Origin: Nonomuraea antri
GTDB lineage: Bacteria; Actinomycetota; Actinomycetes; Streptosporangiales; Streptosporangiaceae
Direction: 5' to 3'
Length of the DNA stretch: 33,330 bases
Assembly: GCF_013283785.1 (NCBI RefSeq)
Contig: NZ_JABCPZ010000112.1
Span: 1-33,330, forward strand
The notes under the pieces were generated by a model. It saw nothing but the letters and a program-made list of their open reading frames with translations. It did no database searches and was not told the origin of the DNA. Made by a program: the position numbers and the translations under genes. Positions 7,853 through 16,232 of the stretch are shown in pieces; position 1 is the first letter of the stretch; each line of letters starts with the position of its first letter.

Positions 7853-8461
7853 TCACTCGTGCGGGCGCAGCGCCCGCAGTTGCTCCTCGAAGGGCACGAA
7901 CTCCTCCACCTGCTGCTTGCGCGGCCCCCTGGACGTCATCAGGTCGGCCAGTTCCCCGGCCGCCCGCTTGATGCGCTCGCCCAGGCCGTCGGTGAAGGCG
8001 TCGCCGCCGCCACCCCAGTCCTCCGCCGCCGCGTACACGGCGGTCGGCGTGACCACGGCCCGCAGGTAGGAGAACAGCGGCCGCACCGCGTGCTCCAGCG
8101 CCAGCGAGTGCCGCGGCGTCCCCCCGGTCGCGGCGATCAGCGTCGGCTTGCCGGCCAGCGCCGTGTTGTCGATGACGTCGAAGAACGACTTGAACAGCCC
8201 GCTGTACGAGCCGCTGAAGATCGGCGTGACCGCGATGAGCCCGTCGGACTCCGTCACCGCTTCGATCGCCTCGCGCAGCCTGCCGCCCGCGAACCCGGTC
8301 ACGAAGTTGTTGGCGACGTCCACGGCCAGGTCTCTGAGTTCGATCACGCGTACGTCCGCGGGGTCCTCCAGCCGCTGCCCGACCGCCTCGGCGAGGCGGT
8401 CGGCGAGCAGCCGCGTGGCGGACGGCTGGGTCAGGCCCGCGGTGACGACGACGAGCTTCAT
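7853..8461 (-). CDS. NAD(P)H-dependent FMN reductase, CE1759-type
   Basis: A 202-residue flavodoxin-like flavin reductase. It opens with the strand MKLVVVTAG and phosphate-binding loop LTQPSATRLLAD, then has TPIFSGSYSGLFKSFFD and the ATGGTPRHSLALEHAVRPL segment of CE1759-type reductases that accompany luciferase-like monooxygenases. It would supply reduced flavin to the partner encoded just upstream (gap 24 nt, same strand). A strong GGAAGGAG lies 9 nt before ATG 8461. Family assignment is confident; the physiological substrate of the pair is unknown. Confidence 0.9.
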   Translation of the reverse strand: MKLVVVTAGLTQPSATRLLADRLAEAVGQRLEDPADVRVIELRDLAVDVANNFVTGFAGGRLREAIEAVTESDGLIAVTPIFSGSYSGLFKSFFDVIDNTALAGKPTLIAATGGTPRHSLALEHAVRPLFSYLRAVVTPTAVYAAAEDWGGGGDAFTDGLGERIKRAAGELADLMTSRGPRKQQVEEFVPFEEQLRALRPHE

Positions 8462-8485
8462 CGTCGGAATCTCCTTCCCTGCTGA

Positions 8486-9634
8486 TCAGGCGTGGACGGT
8501 CTCGGTCGTGGTCTCTGTCGTGGTCTCGCTGCCGGCGGCCTTCTGCTCGGCGGACTCCTGCTCGGCGCGCCGCGCGAGCAGCGAGGCGTGCGTGGGCGCG
8601 TCGGGCACCTCGGCGGGACGGCCGGCCGCGAACTCCTTGCGCAGCACCGGCACGACCTCCTCGCCCAGCAGGTCGAGCTGCTCCAGCACCGTCTTCAGCG
8701 GCAGGCCGGCGTGGTCCATGAGGAACAGCTGGCGCTGGTAGTCGCCGAAGTACTCGCGGAACTTGAGCGTCTTCTCGATGACCTGCTCGGGGCTGCCCAC
8801 CGTCAGCGGCGTCTCCGCGGTGAACTCCTCCAGCGACGGCCCGTGCCCGTAGACCGGCGCGTTGTCGAAGTAGGGACGGAACTCCTTGACCGCGTCCTGG
8901 GAGTTCTTGCGCATGAACACCTGGCCGCCCAGGCCGACGATCGCCTGCTCCGGCGTGCCGTGCCCGTAGTGGGCGTAGCGCTGCCGGTAGAGGCTGATCA
9001 GCCGCATGAAGTGCTCCTTCGGCCAGAAGATGTTGTTGGCGAAGAAGCCGTCACCGTAGTACGCGGCCTGCTCGGCGATCTCGGGGCTGCGGATCGAGCC
9101 GTGCCAGACGAACGGCGGCACCCCGTCGAGCGGGCGCGGCGTCGAGGTGAAGCCTTGCAACGGCGTGCGGAAGCGGCCTTCCCAGTCGACCACGTCCTCG
9201 CGCCACAGCCGGTGCAGCAGCGCGTAGTTCTCCACCGCCAGCGGGATGCCCTGCCGGATGTCCTGGCCGAACCAGGGGTAGACCGGGCCGGTGTTGCCGC
9301 GGCCCATCATCACGTCCACCCGGCCGCCGGCCAGGTGCTGCAGCATGGCGAAGTCCTCGGCGATCTTCACCGGGTCGTTCGTCGTGATGAGCGTCGTGGA
9401 GGTGGACAGCACGAGCCGCTCGGTCTTGGCGGCTATGTAGCCCAGCATGGTCGTGGGGGAGGAGGGCACGAAGGGCGGGTTGTGGTGCTCGCCGGTGGCG
9501 AACACGTCGAGCCCGACCTCCTCGGCCTTGAGCGCGATCGTCACCATGGCCTTGATCCGCTCGTGTTCGGTCGGCGTCCTGCCCGTGGTGGGATCCATGG
9601 TCACGTCACCAACGCTGAAGATTCCGAACTGCAT
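8486..9634 (-). CDS. LLM-class flavin-dependent oxidoreductase, CE1758-type
   Basis: A 382-residue bacterial luciferase-like monooxygenase with the TIM-barrel opening MQFGIFSVGDVTMDP, the ATGEHHNPPF motif, LVLSTSTTLITTNDPV and GGRVDVMMGRGNTGPVY. It uses reduced flavin, probably from the reductase encoded next, to oxygenate an unidentified compound. The C-terminal 40 residues are Thr/Glu/Ala-rich and low complexity (ETTTETTTETVHA). The two genes form an operon read leftward. A perfect palindrome just upstream of the ATG (9638-9656) suggests control by a dimeric regulator such as a MarR-type protein; none is encoded next to it. Confidence 0.92.
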   Translation of the reverse strand: MQFGIFSVGDVTMDPTTGRTPTEHERIKAMVTIALKAEEVGLDVFATGEHHNPPFVPSSPTTMLGYIAAKTERLVLSTSTTLITTNDPVKIAEDFAMLQHLAGGRVDVMMGRGNTGPVYPWFGQDIRQGIPLAVENYALLHRLWREDVVDWEGRFRTPLQGFTSTPRPLDGVPPFVWHGSIRSPEIAEQAAYYGDGFFANNIFWPKEHFMRLISLYRQRYAHYGHGTPEQAIVGLGGQVFMRKNSQDAVKEFRPYFDNAPVYGHGPSLEEFTAETPLTVGSPEQVIEKTLKFREYFGDYQRQLFLMDHAGLPLKTVLEQLDLLGEEVVPVLRKEFAAGRPAEVPDAPTHASLLARRAEQESAEQKAAGSETTTETTTETVHA

Positions 9635-9637
9635 CGT

Positions 9638-9656
9638 TAGTCACCATCCATGACTA
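9638..9656. promoter_or_regulatory. Operator-like inverted repeat upstream of the LLM monooxygenase
   Basis: TAGTCA-N7-TGACTA is a perfect 6-bp inverted repeat with centre-to-centre spacing of 13, placed 3 nt upstream of the monooxygenase start codon. A dimeric helix-turn-helix protein bound here would block transcription or initiation. Confidence 0.45.
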
Positions 9657-9762
9657 TTGAAAGTTTGACAGCCACCTTAGCGCATGAACCCTCCCGGATA
9701 TTCCTGATCTTTCCATCATCGGTCACGGAGCCGCGTCGAGCACCGCACGGCCTTCACGCGCG

Positions 9763-9800
9763 GATCGGGCAGGCACGCGCGTAGCACGTCCTGCCCGATC
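9763..9800 (-). terminator. Hairpin downstream of the APC permease gene
   Basis: GATCGGGCAGG (9763-9773) and CCTGCCCGATC (9790-9800) form a perfect 11-bp stem around a 16-nt loop, 30 nt after the permease stop codon in its reading direction. There is no T-run, which is common for actinobacterial terminators. It also separates the permease from the LLM promoter region. Confidence 0.6.
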
Positions 9801-9830
9801 ACGCCTCACCTTCACGACCTGCTCAGGCTC

Positions 9831-11204
9831 TCACGGCTCGCTCAGCTCCCAGCCGCCCCGGCGGCGCAGCACGAGGAGGTAGTACGCCGCCGCCAGCAGT
9901 CCGATCCCGCCCGTGACGTACAGGCTGGGCCGTCCGATCACCGGGTCGAGGGCGTTGAGGTAGATCACGTACGCGAGGGCGAGCAGCGCGAGCACCGGCG
10001 CGACCGGGTACCACGGCATCCGGTACGCGGCGTGCGCCGTCGTGCCGTTACGTCGTCCGGCCACGGCGCCCACGCACAGGGCGCCGTACACGATCACCAG
10101 CGAGGTCCCGGTCACCACCAGCAGGAACCGTTCGTCGATGAAGCAGCAGACCGCGCTGACCAGGCCGGTCAGCGCGGTGGCCACCCACGGAGTGCCGTAG
10201 CGGGGATGGATGGCGGACAGCCCGCGGCTGACGGACACCGGCCAGGCCCGGTCCCGCCCGGTGCTGAAGATCATGCGCGAGCTGATCAGGATGATCGCCA
10301 GCACGGCGTTGAGAATCGCCAGCGCCACGGCCAGCGAGATCACCGTGTTCATCGTGGAGCCGGCCCGGGCGGTGATGAAGTACTGCATCATGTTGCCCGA
10401 CGCGAACAGCTCGGGCAGCGACGGTGAGCCGAGCAGCACCGCGGTGATCGGGATCAGCTCGGCGGCCACGGTCACCCCCAGCGCCCACAACACGGTCCTG
10501 GCGATGGCCCTGGGCGCGTCCTTGGTCTCCTCGCCGAAGTAGACCGCGGAGCCGTACCCGTTGTAGGAGAAGATCGCCACGGCGGTGGCCGCGCCGATCA
10601 GCCCCAGCGAGGCCGCGACGACCACGCCGCCCTCGCCCGGGACCGCCGGGTGCAGCACCAGGTCGGTGAGGGGACGCTGCGGCGCGAGCAGTCCCAGCGC
10701 CGCCACGACCACCAGCGCGATCATCTCGATGGCCAGGAACACCCCGGTCACCCAGGCGTTCAGCCGGATGTCGAACACCGCGACCACGGTCGCGGCCAGG
10801 CAGGTCACCGCGGCCACCGTCGGCCCGTGCAGGCCGGGGATGAGCACCGACAGGTACGTGCCGACGCCGAGCGCGATCACCGCGATGATCAGGAGCTGGG
10901 TGATGAGGATGATCCCCAGCACCACGAACCCGGGCAGCCGCCCGAGCGTGCGGGCGGCGATCGCGTACTCGCCGCCGCTGAGCGGATAGGCCGAGGCCAG
11001 CTCCGCGTAGACGAAGGCCATGAAGACCCCGACCACGGCGGCGGCGAGGTAGCTGAGCACCGCGCCGCTGCCCGCCTGGGAGATCACTCCCGGGGCGATG
11101 ATGAACACGGAGGACGCCGGCGTGATCGCCGACAGGGTGAGGAAGAGCGTGCCGAGGAGCTTCAGTCCCCGGTGCAGACGTGGGTGGGCGGCGGTTGTGG
11201 ACAC
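9831..11204 (-). CDS. APC-superfamily amino acid permease
   Basis: A 457-residue polytopic transporter with about 12 membrane segments. Visible family features are the unwound first helix region LTLSAITPASSVFIIAPG, the second segment with FVYAELASAYPLSGGEY typical of APC amino acid/polyamine permeases, and FSYNGYGSAVYFGEETKDA before the middle helices. GTG 11204 is chosen as start because a perfect AAGGAGG lies 4 nt upstream and the conserved region begins soon after; the frame itself is open further upstream without a plausible N-terminus. It diverges from a TetR gene with a shared palindrome, so it is probably the main target of that repressor. The substrate cannot be read from sequence. 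Confidence 0.9.
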   Translation of the reverse strand: MSTTAAHPRLHRGLKLLGTLFLTLSAITPASSVFIIAPGVISQAGSGAVLSYLAAAVVGVFMAFVYAELASAYPLSGGEYAIAARTLGRLPGFVVLGIILITQLLIIAVIALGVGTYLSVLIPGLHGPTVAAVTCLAATVVAVFDIRLNAWVTGVFLAIEMIALVVVAALGLLAPQRPLTDLVLHPAVPGEGGVVVAASLGLIGAATAVAIFSYNGYGSAVYFGEETKDAPRAIARTVLWALGVTVAAELIPITAVLLGSPSLPELFASGNMMQYFITARAGSTMNTVISLAVALAILNAVLAIILISSRMIFSTGRDRAWPVSVSRGLSAIHPRYGTPWVATALTGLVSAVCCFIDERFLLVVTGTSLVIVYGALCVGAVAGRRNGTTAHAAYRMPWYPVAPVLALLALAYVIYLNALDPVIGRPSLYVTGGIGLLAAAYYLLVLRRRGGWELSEP

Positions 11205-11235
11205 GGCGCCTCCTTGGGGAGTTCCTTGAACAAGG

Positions 11236-11264
11236 ATCAAAGAACTCTGGCAGCCATCCGTCAA
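11236..11264 (-). promoter_or_regulatory. Promoter of the APC permease
   Basis: On the minus strand TTGACG (11259-11264) and TTTGAT (11236-11241) are separated by exactly 17 nt, and the AAGGAGG and GTG start of the permease lie 21-32 nt further on. The -35 touches the operator-like repeat at 11263-11281. Confidence 0.6.
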
Positions 11265-11281
11265 GAACCCGTTGCGTTCTT
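11263..11281. promoter_or_regulatory. Operator-like palindrome shared by permease and TetR genes
   Basis: AAGAAC-N7-GTTCTT is a perfect inverted repeat. It overlaps the permease -35 on one side and a TTGCGT -35-like hexamer (11272-11277) of the TetR gene on the other. A half-site-like CAAAGAAC (11238-11245) overlaps the permease -10. This is the expected place for the divergently encoded TetR protein to repress both genes. Confidence 0.55.
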
Positions 11282-11307
11282 TGCACGCGTTATAAAGAAT
11301 CGCCGCT

Positions 11308-11907
11308 ATGGCGAGACCCAGCCGTGCGCACGAGAAGCGGGCCGAGCTCGTCACCGCCGCCCGCCGGGCGGTGCTCGAACGCGGCATACTCGGCCTGCGG
11401 CTGCGCGACGTGGCCGAGCGGGCCCGCATGTCGGCCGGCTCGGTGCTCTACTACTTCCCCTCGATGGCCGACCTGCTGCAGGAGGTGCAGCGCCAGGCCG
11501 TGGACCGCTTCTGCGCCGCCCGCGAGGCCGCCGCCGCCCGCGAACCCGACCCGCGCCTGCGGCTCATCACCACCATCGACAGCGGCCTGCCCACCGGGCC
11601 CGACGACGAGCTGTGCGTGCTGCTGTACGAGCTGGGGGCGTACGCGCGGCGGGACCCGGATTACGCGGCCCAGCACGTGCGACTGTTCGAACGGCAGGTC
11701 ACGCTGTACGCGGGCATCCTGGACGAGGGCGCGGCGGCCGGGATGTTCACGCTGACGCGGGAGGCGGCGGTGATCGCGCGGAACCTGGTGGCCCTGGAGG
11801 ACGGGCTCGGCCTGCACCTACTGGCCGCCGCCCCACCCCTGGACGCGGCAGCGGCCCGGGATCTTCTGCTGGCTTACGCCTCGGACGCCACCCGCTGCGC
11901 ACTCTGA
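11308..11907 (+). CDS. TetR-family transcriptional regulator
   Basis: A 199-residue regulator with the N-terminal helix-turn-helix typical of TetR proteins (residues 10-58: TAARRAVLERGILGLRLRDV, then ARMSAGSVLYYFPSMADLL) and a helical ligand-binding C-terminal part. No ribosome binding site is visible. An AAGAAT hexamer (11295-11300) with TTGCGT 17 nt above it ends 7 nt before ATG 11308, suggesting a leaderless message. It probably represses the divergent APC permease and itself, with a transported amine or amino acid as possible inducer. Its 3' end faces the STAND fusion gene across 10 nt. Confidence 0.92.
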   Translation: MARPSRAHEKRAELVTAARRAVLERGILGLRLRDVAERARMSAGSVLYYFPSMADLLQEVQRQAVDRFCAAREAAAAREPDPRLRLITTIDSGLPTGPDDELCVLLYELGAYARRDPDYAAQHVRLFERQVTLYAGILDEGAAAGMFTLTREAAVIARNLVALEDGLGLHLLAAAPPLDAAAARDLLLAYASDATRCAL

Positions 11908-11917
11908 GGGTGCTCGG

Positions 11918-13066
11918 CTACTTGCGTCGCTTCTTGGGCAGTCTGCTCTTGATGCGCAACGCGGCCGCGGTGTTCCCCATCGCCTGGTAAACGGTGGCGA
12001 GGTTGCGGGCGGAGGCGTGCGTTTGAGGATGATCTTCCCCGAGGACCCGGCGGCGCCGCTCGTACACATCCCGGGCCAGGTCCAGCGCCTCTCTGCGCCG
12101 GCCGAGCGCGAGCAGGATGCCGACCTGGTTGTGGGCGGAGTTCAGGGTACTCGGATGGTCCTCTCCGAGGATCCGGCCGCGCCCCTCGCAGGCGTGCTGG
12201 TTCAGGTCCAGAGCCTCTTGATGCCGTCCCAGCGAGTGCAGGATGGAGGAGAGGCTGCTGGCGGAGGTCAGCGTGAGGGGATGGCCTTCGCCCAGGAGCA
12301 GGCGGGTGCCTTCATGGGTCTTCCTGGCGAGTGACAGGGCTTCCTTGCGCCGGCCGAGCGCGTGCAGGACGGTGGCCAGAATGCCCGCGGTGGCGAGCGT
12401 ATCGGGGTGGTCTTCGCCCACGGTTCGTCGGCGCCGATCGTAGGCCTGCTGGGCCAGGGCCAGGGCTTCCTTGTGCCTGCCGAGCGGGTGCAGGTTGCAG
12501 GCGAGGTTGCGGGCGGAGTCGAGGGTTTTGGGGTGGTCTTCGCCCAGGACGCGCCGCCGCTGTGCATGGGCCCGCCGATCCAGCTCGGTGGCCTCCTCGT
12601 ATCTGCCGAGGCCGTTCAGCACGCTGGCCCGGATACTGGCGGAGACGAGCGCGTCAGGGTGATCTTCACTCAGGAGTCTGCACGCCCGTTCGTGAACTTC
12701 CTCGGCGAGTGGCAGTGCTTCCTTGTACCTGCCGCGCGCGTACAGGTTGTCGGCGAGATTGTTGGCCGACAGGAGGGTGTCGAAATGATCCTCTCCCAGG
12801 ATCCACTGGCACCGTTCGTACACCTCCTGGTTCAGCAGCAGTGCTTCTTCGTCCCGTCCCAGCGCGCCGAGGTTGGCGGCCAGGTTGTTGGCGGACATGA
12901 GAGTGTCCGGATGCTCTTCGCCCAGGATCCGGCTGCGGCGGTTGTAGGTGTCCAGGCCGATGGCGTAGGACGTGGTGAAGTCGCCGTGATCGCGGTAGGC
13001 GTGCGCGCGGTGCTGCGCGGCGGTGAGGGTGTCGAGATGGTCGACGCCCAGCCGCGTCTCCCAGTC
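11918..13066 (-). repeat. Nine tandem 126-bp repeats encoding TPRs
   Basis: The 3' third of the STAND fusion gene is made of nine units, each 42 codons, beginning at 13066. Each carries an LGEDHPDTL-like core followed by a helical pair ending in ALGR..EAL. The periodicity is exact at protein level. The units are diverged in DNA rather than identical, so they are old or under diversifying selection. Confidence 0.85.
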
Positions 13067-15505
13067 CCGATGGAGTTGATCGGTCAGGGTGACGGCGGTC
13101 TCTACCTGGCCGCTGACGATGAGGTATCTGGCCAGCCGGCACGCCGTATGCCGCAGCTCTTCGTGCGTCGTGGCGTGCGGAATCGTGATCAGGAGATGGG
13201 GGACGAGGTGGGCCCAATCCGGCCAGTGCACGGGGGAGTCCGTGTCCTCGGGGGCGGCGGCGGTGAGGAGCGACGCGGCCAGTTCGCGGAACGTTCCCTC
13301 CCGCTCCCTCGTACGGTCGCGCAGGATCGCCTGTGTGAGCCGGTGCAGCCGTAACCCGTTGACGTCGACCCGCCCCAGCCCCCTGTCCCTGATGAGGGCG
13401 AAGGCCTGGCTCGCCGCCAGCCCGTCTGCCGGCAGGTCGGCCGCGCCGGTGGCAGCCTGGGTGAGCCAGGTGGCCACGATGGGTTCCGGCGCCAGGTAGC
13501 TGCACAGCGAAAGCAGGTGCGCCGCGACCGGGCTGATGCCGGCCAGCCGGTCGGCGGCGATCTGGGTGACCGCGGCCAGCGAGTTCCCGTAGTCGGGCGA
13601 GACCCCCTGGTCCAGGATGTGCGCCGCCTGCGCGTCGATCATGCGCTGGAACTCCGCCGCGGGCAGCCCGTCGTCGAGCACCCCGGCCACCTGCGCCAGC
13701 GCCAGCGGCAGGTCTCCCAGCGTCTCGGCCAGCCGGTCGGCCTCGGCGTCGGTGAGGCCGCCCACCGCGTTCGTGAGCAGCGCGACGGACTCCGGCCGGG
13801 TGAACTCCTCCATCGGGATGGGCCGGGCGACGTTCCGCCAGCGCCCGGCCCTGGACGTCACCAGGACGTGCCCGGCCCCGCCCGGCAGCCACGGCGTCAG
13901 GTCGTCGGCCTGCTCGGCGTTGTCGAACACGAGCAGCCAGCGCCCCCGCTCCCGCAGCGCCGCCACCGTGGCCCTGGCCGCGTTCACCACGTCCTGCATC
14001 GCGGTGGCGATGCCCAGCCTGGCGCCGATCTCGGCCAGCTGGCCGGCGATGAGCTCGGGGTTCTCCGCGTTCACCACTTCCACCAGGTCGTAGTCGGCGC
14101 GGGCGCGGTAGGCGTACTCGAGTGACACCCACGACTTGCCCACGCCGCCCGGCCCGTGCAGGACCACCGGGGTCGGTGGGACGGCCGACAGCGCCAGGCC
14201 CACCCGCTCCAGCAGGTCTTCGCGGCCGGTGAACCCCCAGGTGAGCCGGGTGACATCGGCAGATCCGGCAGCCGCCACGGGTTCCCCGGTCTCGCGCGGG
14301 CCAGGTTCGCCGGCCGCTCCGATGTCGGTCAGGAGCTTGGCCACGGAACCGGCCCAGGTCCGTTCGTCGGCCAGGACGCGCTGCAGCTCTCCCGCCCAGG
14401 CGAACGCCCCGTCACGGTCGCGCAGCATCGCCTCGATCGCCCGGCTCCACGTGTCGGCGGTCGCGACGTCGTCGCCGGTCGTCTCCACCACGTTGCGCGC
14501 GGCCTGCTCGGGCGGCAGGACCTCGCGCAGGAGGTCGCCGAGCCCGCTCTCCCCGCTCACCAGCACGGGGGTGCGCGCGACGATCGCCTCGACCCCGACC
14601 AGCCCGAACCCCTCGGCCCGCGACGGCATCAGCACCAGGCTGGCCGCGCGCAGATCGGTGGCCAGCCGGTCCGAGCCGGCGTACGGCTTCACCCGGACGT
14701 TCAGCGTCCGGTCCTTCGCCCACTCGACCATCTGCCGCTCCAGCTCCCGCGACGTGCCCTCCTGGGCGCCGCGGATGAGCAGCTCGATCCGCGGCAGATG
14801 GGCGTGACGGCGCGTGGCCACCGCCGAGAAGCCCAGCGCGGCCAGGTCGAGCCCCTTCAGCCGGTCGTCCTCGGCCCGGCCGAAGAGCAGCACCGTCCAC
14901 GGCGAGCCGGACGGCGCCGGGCGAGGGCCCGCGGGCGGGGCGTCGAAGCCGGGGTCGAACCGCAGCACCCGGCGCGGGTCGACGCCGCGTGCCTCCAGGT
15001 CGCGCAGGAACCAGGCGTGGATCCGCGGCCCGACCGCCACCGCGTAGTCGGCGTCCTGGCTCAGGTCCAGCTCGATCTGCTGCCGTTCCTCGGCGAGCCG
15101 GCCGATGTCCTGGCCCTGGCGGAGTTTGTGCCACTCGATCTCGTCCGGGATCATGTGCACGAAGTGCAGCCGCTTGGCCGCGGGGAAGTCGTCGGCCAGC
15201 CGCTGGGCGGCGGGCCCGGTGACCCGCGCGTGGCCGACGATCACGTCGGGGTCGCCGGAATCGCCGAGATCGGGCTTACGGGAGAGATCGGGTGAGCCGC
15301 CCGTCCTGGCCGCCGCCACCAGCCGCACGCCCTTCGCCGCCGCGTCGTGGCGTTCGGCCTCCGACGCCGTCGCGACCAGGCAGGAGACCCGGACGCCCGC
15401 GGCCGCCAGATGCGTGCACAGCTGCCGGTTGAAGGTGCTCAGACCGCCATGAGCCGAGTTCCATTCCGTCGCCACCACGAGAAAATGGATCCTGCCCAGG
15501 GCCAC
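11918..15505 (-). CDS. Glycosyltransferase / NB-ARC STAND NTPase / TPR fusion protein
   Basis: A 1195-residue three-part protein. (1) Residues about 5-395: a GT-B glycosyltransferase of the GT4 type, with the N-terminal GGLSTFNRQLCTHLA loop, LFGRAEDDRLKGLD, and the retaining-enzyme EX7E motif AEGFGLVGVE (Glu298 and Glu306), so probably active with a nucleotide sugar. (2) About 423-760: an NB-ARC switch NTPase with FTGREDLLERV, Walker A GPGGVGKS (451-458), Walker B LLVFDN (524-529), sensor LVTSRAGRW and GDLPLALAQ. (3) The C-terminal part: nine 42-residue kinesin-light-chain-like TPRs (LGEDHPDTL...ALGR..EAL), a ligand sensor. The basic tail is KKRRK. GTG 15505 is chosen because AGGAG lies 6 nt upstream; GTG 15508 is equally possible. 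By analogy with STAND proteins, a ligand on the TPRs would trigger oligomerisation and activate the enzyme; that is inference. The small membrane-protein gene lies about 100 nt upstream. Confidence 0.88.
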   Translation of the reverse strand: MALGRIHFLVVATEWNSAHGGLSTFNRQLCTHLAAAGVRVSCLVATASEAERHDAAAKGVRLVAAARTGGSPDLSRKPDLGDSGDPDVIVGHARVTGPAAQRLADDFPAAKRLHFVHMIPDEIEWHKLRQGQDIGRLAEERQQIELDLSQDADYAVAVGPRIHAWFLRDLEARGVDPRRVLRFDPGFDAPPAGPRPAPSGSPWTVLLFGRAEDDRLKGLDLAALGFSAVATRRHAHLPRIELLIRGAQEGTSRELERQMVEWAKDRTLNVRVKPYAGSDRLATDLRAASLVLMPSRAEGFGLVGVEAIVARTPVLVSGESGLGDLLREVLPPEQAARNVVETTGDDVATADTWSRAIEAMLRDRDGAFAWAGELQRVLADERTWAGSVAKLLTDIGAAGEPGPRETGEPVAAAGSADVTRLTWGFTGREDLLERVGLALSAVPPTPVVLHGPGGVGKSWVSLEYAYRARADYDLVEVVNAENPELIAGQLAEIGARLGIATAMQDVVNAARATVAALRERGRWLLVFDNAEQADDLTPWLPGGAGHVLVTSRAGRWRNVARPIPMEEFTRPESVALLTNAVGGLTDAEADRLAETLGDLPLALAQVAGVLDDGLPAAEFQRMIDAQAAHILDQGVSPDYGNSLAAVTQIAADRLAGISPVAAHLLSLCSYLAPEPIVATWLTQAATGAADLPADGLAASQAFALIRDRGLGRVDVNGLRLHRLTQAILRDRTREREGTFRELAASLLTAAAPEDTDSPVHWPDWAHLVPHLLITIPHATTHEELRHTACRLARYLIVSGQVETAVTLTDQLHRDWETRLGVDHLDTLTAAQHRAHAYRDHGDFTTSYAIGLDTYNRRSRILGEEHPDTLMSANNLAANLGALGRDEEALLLNQEVYERCQWILGEDHFDTLLSANNLADNLYARGRYKEALPLAEEVHERACRLLSEDHPDALVSASIRASVLNGLGRYEEATELDRRAHAQRRRVLGEDHPKTLDSARNLACNLHPLGRHKEALALAQQAYDRRRRTVGEDHPDTLATAGILATVLHALGRRKEALSLARKTHEGTRLLLGEGHPLTLTSASSLSSILHSLGRHQEALDLNQHACEGRGRILGEDHPSTLNSAHNQVGILLALGRRREALDLARDVYERRRRVLGEDHPQTHASARNLATVYQAMGNTAAALRIKSRLPKKRRK

Positions 15506-15606
15506 CACGCGCTCCTCGCCACGAATGCCACCGCCTGCGGTCACCAGCATTCCCGGTCGGGGTGCCGCCCGCGAGTGAATCCGGCAAACCTCTCAGGCGG
15601 CAGAAG

Positions 15607-16146
15607 TCACGAGACGGCGGGATCGCACAGGTCGCAGGACTCCCGTTCCGACCACGAGGCCTGCTGCAGTTCGCCGGGCTTGAGGGCGCGGGAACCGAGG
15701 TCCACCCGGACCGACATGCGCAGCCGCCACAGCGCCTCGGCGAAGTCGTGGTAGGCGCCGTGGAACTCCTTGGTGCCCGGCTCGGCCCCGGACCTGACCA
15801 CGTCGCGGATCGCGATGAGCTTCCTGAAGGCGACCTCGCCCGCCTGCGCCACCTCGGGCGCGGCGGTGACCAGGTGGTTCTCCCTGGTCTTGTACAGGTT
15901 GGCCTGGCCGATCGTCTCGCCGGCCGCCCGCCTGAGCTCCGCCGGCTCGCCGCCGCGCGCGGCGACGCCTCTGAGCAGGCCGTGCGCGGTGTCCAGGGCC
16001 AGGACGTAGTCGAGGTAGCTCTGCCGCCGGTCCGTGCGCAGGCCCCGTCCGCGTTCGTCGCGGCGTCGGAGGGTGTCGGCGAGCATCGTTCCGCCCAGGG
16101 CGATGACCGCACCGGCGACGGTCGAGACGAGGGGCAACCAGTCCAT
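15607..16146 (-). CDS. Small membrane-anchored protein of unknown function
   Basis: A 179-residue protein with a single N-terminal hydrophobic helix (MDWLPLVSTVAGAVIALGGT, then MLADTLRRRDERGRG), followed by a basic region and a mainly helical cytoplasmic part of about 140 residues. Such one-helix proteins with a DTLRRRDERxR-type juxtamembrane segment recur in actinobacteria, but I know no function. The C-terminus has a CxxC (CDLCDPAVS). ATG 16146 is preferred because the helix starts there; ATG 16155 is in frame, and neither has a clear ribosome binding site. It lies about 100 nt upstream of the glycosyltransferase-STAND gene on the same strand and may be its membrane partner. Confidence 0.7.
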   Translation of the reverse strand: MDWLPLVSTVAGAVIALGGTMLADTLRRRDERGRGLRTDRRQSYLDYVLALDTAHGLLRGVAARGGEPAELRRAAGETIGQANLYKTRENHLVTAAPEVAQAGEVAFRKLIAIRDVVRSGAEPGTKEFHGAYHDFAEALWRLRMSVRVDLGSRALKPGELQQASWSERESCDLCDPAVS

Positions 16147-16232
16147 GGCAGACATTGTCGGGGGACAGGGACCGCCGCCGCGACATCGCGGGCGCAGCCG
16201 GCCGCGCGCCCGGGGCCGGCAAGTCCGCACGG

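Noticed and set aside
11918..13066. CRISPR-like array
   Set aside because: The 126-bp periodic units are coding TPR repeats with no conserved repeat/variable spacer pattern.
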